Source of the DNA: Streptomyces sp. NA04227
Lineage (GTDB): Bacteria > Actinomycetota > Actinomycetes > Streptomycetales > Streptomycetaceae
Direction of reading: 5' to 3'
DNA: 64,000 bases
Assembly: GCF_013364195.1 (NCBI RefSeq)
Contig: NZ_CP054918.1
Span: forward strand, 2,097,001 to 2,161,000
The position numbers were made by a program, and so were the translations under genes. The stretch's first letter is position 1. Each line of letters begins with the position of its first letter. The notes under the pieces are model-generated. The model did not search any database. It saw only the letters and a program-made list of their open reading frames with translations, and had not been told where the DNA came from. Positions 36,145 through 45,069 of the stretch are shown piece by piece.

Positions 36145-36681
36145 TCAGGCGGAGATGCCGTCGATCCGGGCCAGGGCGTCCTCTGCGCCGTATGGCTGCA
36201 GATAGGGCAGCCAGCGTGGGTCGCGATGACCCGTGCCGATGATTCTCCAGGCCAGACCGGTCGGCGGGGCGGGCGCATGGCGCAGGCGCCAGCCGAGTTC
36301 CCGCAGGTGCCGGTCGGCCTTGACGTGGTTGCAGCGGCGGCAGGAGGCGACGACGTTGTCCCAGACGTGTTGTCCGCCACGGCTGCGCGGAATCACGTGG
36401 TCGACGCTGGTCGCGACCGAGCCGCAGTACATGCAGCGGCCGCCGTCGCGGGCGAACAGTGCCCGCCGGGTGAGAGGAACGGGCCCCCGGTAGGGGACCC
36501 GCACGAAACGCTTGAGCCGGACCACACTGGGTGCGGGCACGGTATGGGTCGCGCTGTGCATAAAGGCGCCGGATTCCTCAAGGCAGATTGCCTTGTTCTC
36601 CAGGACGAGGACGAGCGCGCGGCGGAGCGGTACGACGCCGAGGGGCTCGTACGACGCGTTGAGGACCAGGACATGCGGCAC
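36145..36681 (-). CDS. HNH endonuclease-family protein
   Basis: This 178-residue protein starts at GTG 36681, with AAGGAGG five bases upstream. The N-terminal half (HVLVLNASYEPLGVVPLRRALVLVLENKA) and the HNH nuclease domain with two CxxC knuckles (CMYCGS ... CRRC) and the catalytic stretch SVDHVIPRSRGG-N are complete. It belongs to the widespread small bacterial HNH family of unknown role, usually chromosomal and not linked to restriction systems. No methylase or intein is adjacent. Confidence 0.88.
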   Translation of the reverse strand: MPHVLVLNASYEPLGVVPLRRALVLVLENKAICLEESGAFMHSATHTVPAPSVVRLKRFVRVPYRGPVPLTRRALFARDGGRCMYCGSVATSVDHVIPRSRGGQHVWDNVVASCRRCNHVKADRHLRELGWRLRHAPAPPTGLAWRIIGTGHRDPRWLPYLQPYGAEDALARIDGISA

Positions 36682-36989
36682 GGATGCCTCCTTGTACGCC
36701 GGCGGCGCGTGGCTCGCGCCGGGACGATCTGCAGTCAGTCTCTCCTCATGCCTGGTCGGAGCGCCAGCATGCACCGGTAACGGGCCGGGAGTGTTTTGGG
36801 CCACACCGCGCGGACGCCATGGGCCGTCCGGACCCGGAGCCACCAGGGCTGAGCACAGTTTCCCCCCGATTTGCGAAGGCGATCCACACAAGCTGCCCCG
36901 TTAGTGTGGATGTGCTGCCCGCCCGGCCCACCCCCCATTCGTCACCGCCGGTTCCGTGCGGGCAGGCCCCGACCCTGGAGGTTTTCCTC
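36682..36989. other. 308-bp divergent intergenic region
   Basis: It lies between the HNH and MscS genes. No gene or clear regulatory motif is seen. Confidence 0.4.
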
Positions 36990-38054
36990 GTGCTCTCGTC
37001 CGTCCTCGCCGCCGCCGGTCCCACCGACCGCAAGGACTCCGTCCAGGACACCCCGGACCGGGTGACCGAGGCGGCAGGCTGGTTCGAGGAGAACTGGTCG
37101 AGCTGGCTGGAGGTCGGGCTCCGCATACTCCTGATCGCGGTCATCGCGGTGGTGCTGCGCTTTGTCGTGCGCCGGGCGATCACTCGTCTCATAGACCGGA
37201 TGAACCGCACCGTGCAGGCCGTCGACGGCACCGCGCTCGGTGGCCTCCTGGTCAATGTGGAGCGGCGCAGACAGCGTTCGCAGGCGATCGGTTCGGTGCT
37301 GCGCTCGGTGGCCTCGTTCCTGATCCTCGGCACCGCCGCGCTGATGGTGCTCTCCACCTTCGACATCAACCTGGCGCCGCTGCTCGCCTCGGCCGGAGTC
37401 GCGGGCGTCGCGATCGGCTTCGGCGCGCGCAATCTGGTCACCGACTTCCTGTCCGGCGTCTTCATGATCCTCGAGGACCAGTACGGGGTCGGCGACTCCA
37501 TCGACGCGGGTGTGGCCAGCGGCGAGGTCATCGAGGTGGGCCTGCGGGTCACCAAGCTGCGCGGCGACAACGGCGAGATCTGGTACGTGCGCAACGGCGA
37601 GGTCAAGCGGATCGGCAACCTCTCCCAGGGCTGGGCGACGGCCGGTGTGGACGTCACCGTCCGCCCGGACGAGGACCTGGACCGGGTCAAGGCGACGCTC
37701 ACCGAGGTCGGCGAGGAACTCGCCAAGGCCGAGCCGTGGAACGAGCGCCTGTGGGGTCCCGTCGAGGTGCTCGGCCTGGACAGCGTGCTCATCGACCAGA
37801 TGACCGTGCGCGTCTCGGCGAAGACCATGCCCGGCAAGGCACTCGGCGTCGAGCGCGAACTGCGCTGGCGCATCAAGCAGACCTTCGACCGGTCCGGGAT
37901 CCGCATCGTGGGCGGGCTGCCCGTACCCGCCGACGGCGAGGCACCGGCCGACCCCACCGCGGGCATGGCCGCCCCCTCCGCCTACGCCTCCACCACCTCG
38001 CCGCAGTCCGCGGCCGCGTCGCCGCTGGCCCCGCCGCAGAACCTGTCGAAGTAG
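36990..38054 (+). CDS. MscS-family mechanosensitive channel
   Basis: This 354-residue membrane protein starts at GTG with GGAGG eight bases upstream. Three membrane helices lie at about 35-62, 98-120 and 125-145, and the pore-lining TM3 carries the family signature (GVAGVAIGFGARNLVTDFLSGVFMILEDQYGVGD, about 130-165). The cytoplasmic beta and alpha/beta vestibule follows, then a Pro/Ala/Ser-rich tail. It opens under membrane tension to release solutes during osmotic downshock. It stands alone between the HNH gene and the PknG locus. Confidence 0.9.
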   Translation: MLSSVLAAAGPTDRKDSVQDTPDRVTEAAGWFEENWSSWLEVGLRILLIAVIAVVLRFVVRRAITRLIDRMNRTVQAVDGTALGGLLVNVERRRQRSQAIGSVLRSVASFLILGTAALMVLSTFDINLAPLLASAGVAGVAIGFGARNLVTDFLSGVFMILEDQYGVGDSIDAGVASGEVIEVGLRVTKLRGDNGEIWYVRNGEVKRIGNLSQGWATAGVDVTVRPDEDLDRVKATLTEVGEELAKAEPWNERLWGPVEVLGLDSVLIDQMTVRVSAKTMPGKALGVERELRWRIKQTFDRSGIRIVGGLPVPADGEAPADPTAGMAAPSAYASTTSPQSAAASPLAPPQNLSK

Positions 38055-38528
38055 GTCAACGCCGCTCAACTGCCGGTCCGGGCGGGTCGACGCCTGTCCG
38101 GGCAGGTCAACTGCCGGTCCCGTCAGGGCAACCGCGAGTCCGGACCGGGTTCGACGGGCGGCGCGCGCCCACTTGGCGACTCCACGGGCGTGTGCGCCGC
38201 GGCGCGAACCGGGGCACCACGCGCCGGGCCCCTTCGCTCCCCCGCGCATCGGGCGTTCACGCCCCGTAAAAATACTGACAACTCGCCCTATAACGGCCGC
38301 AGTCAGGTCACCGTACGTGCACCGAGAGCCACCCCGGGAACCGTTGCCCCGTGGTTCCCGTGTAAAGGTGCAGGGGCGGTGCGCCGGTGGGAGCCGGAGG
38401 CGCCGCTTCCGTACAAGATCGTGGAACGCTGGTGTGGATGTCGGTCCCTGCGGCCATACTTGCGCCCGTGCGTTTTCCGCCCTGGACCGGGCGGAAGCGA
38501 CCGCGAGACGACCGAGGGGGAGGTCCAG
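38055..38528. other. 474-bp region upstream of the PknG-type locus
   Basis: No gene is credible. Near its left end TCAACTGCCGGTCC occurs twice (about 38066 and 38107). The right half should contain the promoter of the seven-gene locus; I could not place it with confidence. Confidence 0.4.
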
Positions 38529-39983
38529 GTGACACACCCGCCGAACGGCAGCACGGCGCCGCCGGCCCCGGCGCGGCCCGCCATGCCCACGGTGCCGCCG
38601 CAGCCGACGCCCGCCGGCCCACCGGCCGGCCCGGGCGGAACCGGGCCGCAGCGGCGCACCGCCTGGTCGGAGGGTGTCGAGCAGCTCAAGGCGGTCGCCA
38701 CCACCGAGCCCGGCCGACTGCGGATCGTCGGAGCCGTACTCGCCCTGTTCGTCGTGGTGTTCGGCGCAGCGACCGCCTGGGAGATGTCGGACCGCTCGGC
38801 CGCGGCGGACGACGTACTGACCCGCAGCCAGCCGCTCACCAGTGACGCCGCGGAGATCTACCGCTCACTGGCCGACGCCAACACCGCCGCCTCCAGCGGC
38901 TTCCTCGCGGGCGGCAACGAACCGGCCCGGGTGCGCGAGCGCTACGACCGCGACATCGCGCGCGCCTCGGAGAAGCTCGCGCGGGCCGCGGCGAACTCCG
39001 GCACCGATTCGGAGTCGGCCGAGGCGATAGCCGACCTCAACCAGCTCCTCCCCCGCTACACCGGCCTCATCGAGCGGGCGCGCGCCAACAACCGCAAGGG
39101 GCTGCCGCTGGGCGGCGCGTATCTGCGGTACGCGAACGACCGCATGCAGACCGAGATGCTGCCCGCCGCCGAGAAGCTCTACAAGAACGAGAACGAGCGG
39201 CTGCGCGGCGACTACGACCGGGCCACCCCGTACCCCTGGATCGCGATAGGACTCGGTGTGGCGGCCCTCGGCGCGCTGGCCTGGGCCCAGCACCGCAACT
39301 ACCGCCACACCAACCGGGTGTTCAACCACGGACTGCTCGCCGCGACCGCGACGACGACGGTCGCGTTGCTCTGGCTGGTGGTCGGGCACAGCGTGGCGCG
39401 CTCGGGTCTGGACGACTCCCACGACGGCGCGGTGCGCTCCCTGAAGGTACTCAACGACGCCCGGATCGCCGCCCTGAAGGCACGCGGCAACGAGAACCTC
39501 ACCCTGGTCAGCCGCGGCGCCGAGACGGTGACCGTCGGCAAGGAGTCCAAGGACAAGTTCGACGTCGACTACCAGGGCCAGATCAAGCGGCTCGGCGACA
39601 AGGACTCCGGACTGCTCGGCGAGGCCGGTCGTCTCGCCGACGACGGCAGCGGCCGGGAGCCGGTGGCCCGCGCGGTGAGCAGCCTCGGCGAGTGGACCTC
39701 GCGGCACACCGCGGCCCGGGCCCTGGACGACAGCGGCGAGTACGAGAAGGCGCTGGACAAGGTCATCGGGCCGCAGGACAAGGACCCCACCGGCGAGTCC
39801 TTCGACCAGGTCGACAAGGCGCTCGGCGAGGCCGTGGACCACGAGCAGGAACAGTTCACCGATGCCGCCGAGGACGGGCGGGACGCGATGGGCGGCCTGG
39901 TCGTCGGCGCGGTGGCGCTCGCGGTGCTCGGCGCCGCGGCCGCACTGCTCGGCATCGGGCGCAGGCTTTCGGAGTACCGGTGA
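38529..39983 (+). CDS. glnX: GlnX-like four-helix membrane sensor protein
   Basis: This 484-residue membrane protein starts at GTG, with GGGGGAGG five bases upstream. A Pro-rich cytoplasmic start of about 55 residues precedes TM1 (RIVGAVLALFVVVFGAATA). A helical extracytoplasmic domain of about 140 residues follows, then TM2/TM3 (WIAIGLGVAALGALAWA and ATATTTVALLWLVVG), a second similar domain, and TM4 near the end (GLVVGAVALAVLGAAAALLGIG). Its position before a glutamate-type binding protein and a PknG kinase matches mycobacterial GlnX, which relays GlnH binding to PknG. The symbol rests on topology and gene order rather than alignment. Confidence 0.72.
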   Translation: MTHPPNGSTAPPAPARPAMPTVPPQPTPAGPPAGPGGTGPQRRTAWSEGVEQLKAVATTEPGRLRIVGAVLALFVVVFGAATAWEMSDRSAAADDVLTRSQPLTSDAAEIYRSLADANTAASSGFLAGGNEPARVRERYDRDIARASEKLARAAANSGTDSESAEAIADLNQLLPRYTGLIERARANNRKGLPLGGAYLRYANDRMQTEMLPAAEKLYKNENERLRGDYDRATPYPWIAIGLGVAALGALAWAQHRNYRHTNRVFNHGLLAATATTTVALLWLVVGHSVARSGLDDSHDGAVRSLKVLNDARIAALKARGNENLTLVSRGAETVTVGKESKDKFDVDYQGQIKRLGDKDSGLLGEAGRLADDGSGREPVARAVSSLGEWTSRHTAARALDDSGEYEKALDKVIGPQDKDPTGESFDQVDKALGEAVDHEQEQFTDAAEDGRDAMGGLVVGAVALAVLGAAAALLGIGRRLSEYR

Positions 39984-40063
39984 GAGGGGGCACTGTGGGC
40001 AGCGCACATGGGGAGCCCCTGGAGCCGAAGTCCGGCGCCACAGGCGGAGTTGAGGAGCATGCC

Positions 40064-41059
40064 GTGACCAGTGCCCCGGCAGGCACAAGGGCACGACCGT
40101 CCACGCACCGGCTGCGCGGCTGGGGCGGTGTGGCGGCGATGGCGGTGGCGATCGTGCTGACCGCCCTGTTCGTGCTGGTGCCCGTGCTGCACTCGCAGCC
40201 CGGCGAGGACCGGCCGCAGAGCGGCGGCCCGGGGGTCGCGGACGCCCGCCCGATCGCGGACACCTGCAAGAACCCCGAGGCGAGCCTGCGGCCCGGGAAC
40301 AAGAATGGGCCCTCGATCGACAAGATCAAGAAGCGCGGCAAGCTCCTGGTCGGCGTCGACCAGAACAGCTACCACTGGGGCTACCGGGACCCGAACAAGC
40401 CCGGTGGTTCGCTGGAGGGCTTCGACATCGACCTGGCGCACGAGATCGCCGAGAAGATCCTGGGCGACCGCGACAAGGTGCTGTTCCGCGCCATCCCCAC
40501 CAACCAGCGCATCGCCGCGGTCGACAGCGGGCAGGTCGACATGGTGGTACGGACCATGACGATCAACTGCGACCGCATCGAGCAAGTCGCCTTCTCCACC
40601 GCCTACTTCGAGACCGGTCAGCAGGTCCTCGCTCCCAAGGACTCGGCGATCACCGGCTACGACGAGTCGCTCAAGGGCAAGAAGCTGTGCGTGGCGAGCG
40701 GTTCGACGGCCGAGACCAAGCTGGAGAGCGACGGCTACGGCGAGGACATCGCCGTCAAGGTGCCCAACCAGCTCGACTGCCTGGTGCGGCTCCAGCTCGG
40801 CGAGGTGGAGGCGGTGGTCACCGACGGCGCGCTCGGCGCGGGCCAGGCGGCCCAGGACCCGACGATCGAGCTGAAGGGCGAGCCGGTCACCAAGGAGTAC
40901 TACGGGATCGCGATGGACAAGGAGGCCGCCGACCTGGTGGCCCGCGTCAACCAGATCCTGGTGGACTACCGAAAGAGTGGCTGGAAGACGTCCTACACGA
41001 AGTGGCTGGCGGCCGACCTGGGTCCGTCCAGCGGGCCGCCCGCGCCCAAGTACCGCTGA
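40064..41059 (+). CDS. glnH: GlnH-like amino-acid-binding protein, membrane-anchored
   Basis: This 331-residue extracytoplasmic type 3 solute-binding protein starts at GTG 40064 (GAGGAG six bases upstream); an earlier GTG at 39995 also has a purine-rich site. One N-terminal membrane helix (VAAMAVAIVLTALFVLVPVL) anchors it; no lipobox Cys is present. The binding fold starts at KIKKRGKLLVGVDQNSYHWGYRDP and includes LEGFDIDLAHEIAEKILGD, MVVRTMTINCDR and KLCVASGS. In mycobacteria GlnH binds aspartate/glutamate and controls PknG. No ABC permease or ATPase lies nearby, which supports sensing rather than transport. Confidence 0.82.
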   Translation: MTSAPAGTRARPSTHRLRGWGGVAAMAVAIVLTALFVLVPVLHSQPGEDRPQSGGPGVADARPIADTCKNPEASLRPGNKNGPSIDKIKKRGKLLVGVDQNSYHWGYRDPNKPGGSLEGFDIDLAHEIAEKILGDRDKVLFRAIPTNQRIAAVDSGQVDMVVRTMTINCDRIEQVAFSTAYFETGQQVLAPKDSAITGYDESLKGKKLCVASGSTAETKLESDGYGEDIAVKVPNQLDCLVRLQLGEVEAVVTDGALGAGQAAQDPTIELKGEPVTKEYYGIAMDKEAADLVARVNQILVDYRKSGWKTSYTKWLAADLGPSSGPPAPKYR

Positions 41060-41186
41060 GCACGGGCGGTTTCGGTACCCCTCGGCGTTGAACAGGGGAA
41101 GCGGGGCGCAGGGCGGCAGGAACGGCGTCGGTGCAGGCGCGGATACTCGAGCACGGTTTCACTCGACGAAGACCAAGAGGTGATCG

Positions 41187-42503
41187 ATGGGCGTCGCGGG
41201 ACCCCCCGGGCCGGTGATGGACCGGGACGAGGTGGACCGTGCGCTGGCGCGGCTCGGTGCCGAGCACGAGGCGGTGGAGACCTCTCTGCTCGCCCTCCAG
41301 GACCATGCCGGACGCAGGCTCCTGGAAGGCGCGGAGCTGACGGGTGTCACGGCCGAGCGCTGGGCGGGCGCCGATGCCGCGATCACCCTGCTGTGGTCGT
41401 ACTTCGACGCCTACACCGCGGCCCTGCACGAGGCGCGCGAACTGCGCGGCGCCAAGCGCTGGCTGACCCGCGAGGACTTCACCGAGCTGACACGCAGACT
41501 GCGCGGCCAGAGCGTGACCGTCCCCGGCGGGGCGGCCTCAGTGCCCGCCGCGATCACCGGCGGGGCCGCGCTGAGCGAGAGCTTCACGCTGGGGCAGCTC
41601 GTCGACCGGATGAACAAGCTGTACGCACACTCGCTGGACGTCGTCGTCGCCTCGGACGCCGTCTGGTCCGCGCTGCCCGCCCGGATAGACCTGCTCTCGG
41701 CCGAACTCCAGCGCACCCTGAGCCTCGCCAACTCGGTGGGCGTACGCCCCGGAGAGCACCCGGCGGGCGACGACCTCCAGCGCATCGCGCGGACCCTGAC
41801 CTCGCTGCGCGGCCAGGTGGTGAGCGATCCGCTCGCCTTCTGGCGGCCCGCCGAGGGCAGTTCGGCGCCCGGCGGCGGACGGCCGGACACCGAGCGCTAC
41901 GACCGTCAGGCGCGTGCCCTGGAGGAGGTACGCCGGGACATCGAGGCGGTGCTCGCCGTCCGCCAGGACGCCGAGAGCCGTCTCGCGCAACTGCGGGACC
42001 TGCTCTCGCGCGCGGACCGCACGCTCGCCGAGGCGCGTACCGCGCGCGGTGAAGTGCTCGCGAAGATCGCCGCGTTCGACGTGCCCGCCGTCTCCGGACC
42101 GGCCACCGCGCTCCAGGAACAGCTCGCCACGGCCGCCGACTACCGCAGGAACGGCCAGTGGAACCGGCTCTCGCCGCTCCTGGAGAAACTCGAGGTCCGC
42201 GCGGAGGACGAACTCCAGCGGGCCCGCGAGTCGTTGACCGCGGTGACGGCACCGCTGGCGGTACGCGCCGAACTGCGCGGCCGCCTCGACGCCTACAAGG
42301 CCAAGGTCGCCCGGCACGGGTACGCGGAGGATCCGTTCCTCATGGAGCGCTACGACGCCGCGCGCCGCATGCTGTGGAGCGCGCCGTGCGATCTGCGCGC
42401 CGCCGAGGCGGCGGTGCGGCGCTACCAGCAGGCAGCGGCCGAGGCCTTGGAACCGAGGGTTCCCGAACAGGGCGGACCCGTGGACCGGAAGGGGGAATCA
42501 TGA
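41187..42503 (+). CDS. Coiled-coil protein of unknown function in the PknG locus
   Basis: This cytoplasmic protein of 438 residues starts at ATG with GAGGTGAT upstream. It is almost wholly alpha-helical, with long heptad-like stretches (about 230-300, 320-390) and two shorter ones near the N-terminus. There is no membrane segment and no catalytic motif. It ends in an ATGA overlap with the kinase gene, so both are made in similar amounts. It could be a scaffold or kinase adaptor. I recall no equivalent gene in the mycobacterial glnX-glnH-pknG group. Confidence 0.75.
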   Translation: MGVAGPPGPVMDRDEVDRALARLGAEHEAVETSLLALQDHAGRRLLEGAELTGVTAERWAGADAAITLLWSYFDAYTAALHEARELRGAKRWLTREDFTELTRRLRGQSVTVPGGAASVPAAITGGAALSESFTLGQLVDRMNKLYAHSLDVVVASDAVWSALPARIDLLSAELQRTLSLANSVGVRPGEHPAGDDLQRIARTLTSLRGQVVSDPLAFWRPAEGSSAPGGGRPDTERYDRQARALEEVRRDIEAVLAVRQDAESRLAQLRDLLSRADRTLAEARTARGEVLAKIAAFDVPAVSGPATALQEQLATAADYRRNGQWNRLSPLLEKLEVRAEDELQRARESLTAVTAPLAVRAELRGRLDAYKAKVARHGYAEDPFLMERYDAARRMLWSAPCDLRAAEAAVRRYQQAAAEALEPRVPEQGGPVDRKGES

Positions 42504-45067
42504 GCGGACAGTCGTGCCAGCGGCCGGGCTGCCCGGGCGCCTACGAGGACGTGGGCGGCGGTGAGCTCTACTGCGACACCTGCGGGCTCGCCCCCGTGGT
42601 CTCGCCCAACGGAATGGTCGGCTCCAGTACGACCGGTGTCACCGGGGGCGGCCACGGCGACGGCGGCTCCGCACCCAGCGCGCGGGCCTCGCACTCGTCG
42701 CGCTCCTCGCGCGCCTCCTCCCGTTCCTCGTCGCGTTCGTCGACCTCGCGGCGCTCGGTCTCGGGGCGGCTCTCGCGCGCCCTGTCGGGCCGTTCCTCCT
42801 CGCGCTCGGTGTCCGTGCGCAGTTCGGGCAGCAGCAGCGGATCCTCCGGGCGCGGCAGGCTCGGCGTCGGCCTGGTGCAGGTGCCCGACGTGCCGCGGCC
42901 CGATCCGCGCGCGATGGTGCAGCAGAACCCGGAGGTCCCCGAGCGCAAGCGGTTCTGCTCGCGGGGCGACTGCGGGGCGCCGGTGGGCCGTTCGCGCGGC
43001 ACCCGGCCCGGGCGCACGGAGGGCTTCTGCACCAAGTGCGGGCACCCGTACTCCTTCGTGCCGAAGCTGAACACGGGCGACATCGTGCACGGGCAGTACG
43101 AGGTGGTGGGCTGTCTGGCGCACGGCGGGCTGGGCTGGGTCTACCTCGCCATAGACCGGGCGGTCTCGGACCGCTGGGTCGTCCTCAAGGGCCTGCTCGA
43201 CACCGGTGACCAGGACGCGATGGCGGCGGCGATCTCGGAGCGGCGCTTCCTCGCCGAGATCGAGCACGCCAACATCGTGCGCATCTACAACTTCGTCGAG
43301 CACCTCGACCAGCGCACCGGCTCCCTCGACGGCTACATCGTCATGGAGTACGTCGGCGGCAAGTCGCTCAAGGAGATCGCCAACGGCCGCCGTACACCGA
43401 GCGGCAAGCGCGACCCGCTCCAGGTGGAACAGGCCTGCGCGTACGGCATCGAGGCCCTGGAGGCGCTCGGCCATCTGCACAGCCGCAACCTGCTGTACTG
43501 CGACTTCAAGGTCGACAACGCCATCCAGACCGAGGACCAGCTCAAGCTGATCGACATGGGCGCGGTGCGCAGGATGGACGACGACGAGTCGGCCATATAC
43601 GGCACCGTCGGCTACCAGGCCCCCGAGGTCGCGGAGGTCGGCCCCTCGGTCGCCTCCGACCTGTACACGGTGGCCCGTACGCTCGCCGTGCTCACCTTCG
43701 ACTTCCAGGGCTACACCAACGTCTACGTCGACTCGCTGCCGGACCCGGACAGCATCGAGGTGTTCCGGCGGTACGAGTCCTTCTACCGGCTGTTGGTACG
43801 AGCGACCGACCCGGATCCGGCGCGCAGGTTCGCCTCCGCGCAGGAGATGGCCGAGCAGCTGACGGGCGTCCTTCGCGAGGTCGTCGCGCTCCAGTCGGGG
43901 CGCCCGCGTCCCGCGCTGTCCACCCTGTTCGGGCCGGAGACGAAGGTCACCGACACCGAGCTGTTCGCCGAGGTGAACGGCAACGTCTCGCGGCTGGGTC
44001 TGCGGGAGGCGCCGAAACGGAGGCTCCCCGGGCTCAAGGGTTCCGCGCCCGCGGCAGCGTCCGCCCAGCTCGCGGCCCCGGCGCCCGGCACTCTCGTACG
44101 GACCCTGGACACCCCGGCCGCCGCGCTCGCGCTGCCGGTGCCGCGCGTCGACGCGAACGACCCGAACGCCGGGTTCCTGGCCGGTCTGGTCGCCTCGGCG
44201 CCGTCCGAACTGCTCGCCGCGCTGCACTCGGCGCCCTCGGCCTCCCTCGAACTGCGCCTGCGCGAACTGCGGGCCCGGCTCGAAATGGGTGAACTCGCCT
44301 CGGCCGCCTCCTCGTTGGCGGAACTGGAGAGCGGCTACCCGGACGACTGGCGGGTGGTCTGGTACCGCGGGGTGACCGCGCTGGCCACCGGCGACCACGA
44401 GAACGCGGCGCTGTCCTTCGACGCGGTCTACGACGCCTTCCCCGGTGAGCCCGCGCCGAAGCTCGCGCTCGGGGTGTGCGCCGAGGTGCTCGGGCAGCTC
44501 GACAACGCGGCCGAGTACTACCGGCTCGTGTGGACCACCGACCCCAGCTATGTCAGCGCGGCCTTCGGCCTGGCGCGGGTGCAGCTGGCCGTCGGGGACC
44601 GGCAGGGCGCGGTGGCCAGCCTCGAATCGGTGCCGGAGTCCTCGATCCACTACACGGCGGCGCGGGTGGCCTCGGTCCGGGCGCGGCTGCGGCAGCGGGT
44701 CGGGGTGCCGGAGCAGCAGCACGGCGCGGGCATGCCGATGCCCTTCCTGGCCGAACTCACCGCGGCGGCCGTACAGGTGGAGGCGCTCGGCGGCTACGGC
44801 CTCGACGCGGTGCGCCGCGAACGCCTGTCCACCGAGGTGCTGGGCACGGCACTGGACTGGATACTGTCGACAGGCCAGGGGCAGGGCGCCGCGGGAACGC
44901 CGGGCGGTCAGCGGACCGTGCTGCTCGGCAGTGAACTGGACGAGCGCGGACTGAGGTTCGGTCTGGAACGCTCGTACCGCACCCTCGCCAGGCTCGCGCA
45001 GCGTGGCGAGGAGAGGATCGAACTGGTGGAACGGGCAAACCGTTTCCGTCCCCGGACGTGGGTGTAG
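42500..45067 (+). CDS. pknG: PknG-like serine/threonine kinase with zinc ribbon and TPR domain
   Basis: This soluble kinase has 855 residues. An N-terminal ribbon (CQRPGCPG ... CDTC, about 6-35) is followed by a Ser/Arg-rich linker and a rubredoxin-like ribbon (FCSRGDCG ... FCTKCGHPY, about 154-185). The kinase domain (about 195-460) has a Gly loop (LAHGGLGWVY), K230 (VVLKG), catalytic D335 in YCDFKVDN and D352 in LIDMGAV. This IDMG with no RD arginine is the PknG pattern. The C-terminal 350 residues are TPR-like (about 580-740). In mycobacteria PknG phosphorylates the FHA protein GarA to control glutamate metabolism. Confidence 0.9.
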   Translation: MSGQSCQRPGCPGAYEDVGGGELYCDTCGLAPVVSPNGMVGSSTTGVTGGGHGDGGSAPSARASHSSRSSRASSRSSSRSSTSRRSVSGRLSRALSGRSSSRSVSVRSSGSSSGSSGRGRLGVGLVQVPDVPRPDPRAMVQQNPEVPERKRFCSRGDCGAPVGRSRGTRPGRTEGFCTKCGHPYSFVPKLNTGDIVHGQYEVVGCLAHGGLGWVYLAIDRAVSDRWVVLKGLLDTGDQDAMAAAISERRFLAEIEHANIVRIYNFVEHLDQRTGSLDGYIVMEYVGGKSLKEIANGRRTPSGKRDPLQVEQACAYGIEALEALGHLHSRNLLYCDFKVDNAIQTEDQLKLIDMGAVRRMDDDESAIYGTVGYQAPEVAEVGPSVASDLYTVARTLAVLTFDFQGYTNVYVDSLPDPDSIEVFRRYESFYRLLVRATDPDPARRFASAQEMAEQLTGVLREVVALQSGRPRPALSTLFGPETKVTDTELFAEVNGNVSRLGLREAPKRRLPGLKGSAPAAASAQLAAPAPGTLVRTLDTPAAALALPVPRVDANDPNAGFLAGLVASAPSELLAALHSAPSASLELRLRELRARLEMGELASAASSLAELESGYPDDWRVVWYRGVTALATGDHENAALSFDAVYDAFPGEPAPKLALGVCAEVLGQLDNAAEYYRLVWTTDPSYVSAAFGLARVQLAVGDRQGAVASLESVPESSIHYTAARVASVRARLRQRVGVPEQQHGAGMPMPFLAELTAAAVQVEALGGYGLDAVRRERLSTEVLGTALDWILSTGQGQGAAGTPGGQRTVLLGSELDERGLRFGLERSYRTLARLAQRGEERIELVERANRFRPRTWV

Positions 45068-45069
45068 TG

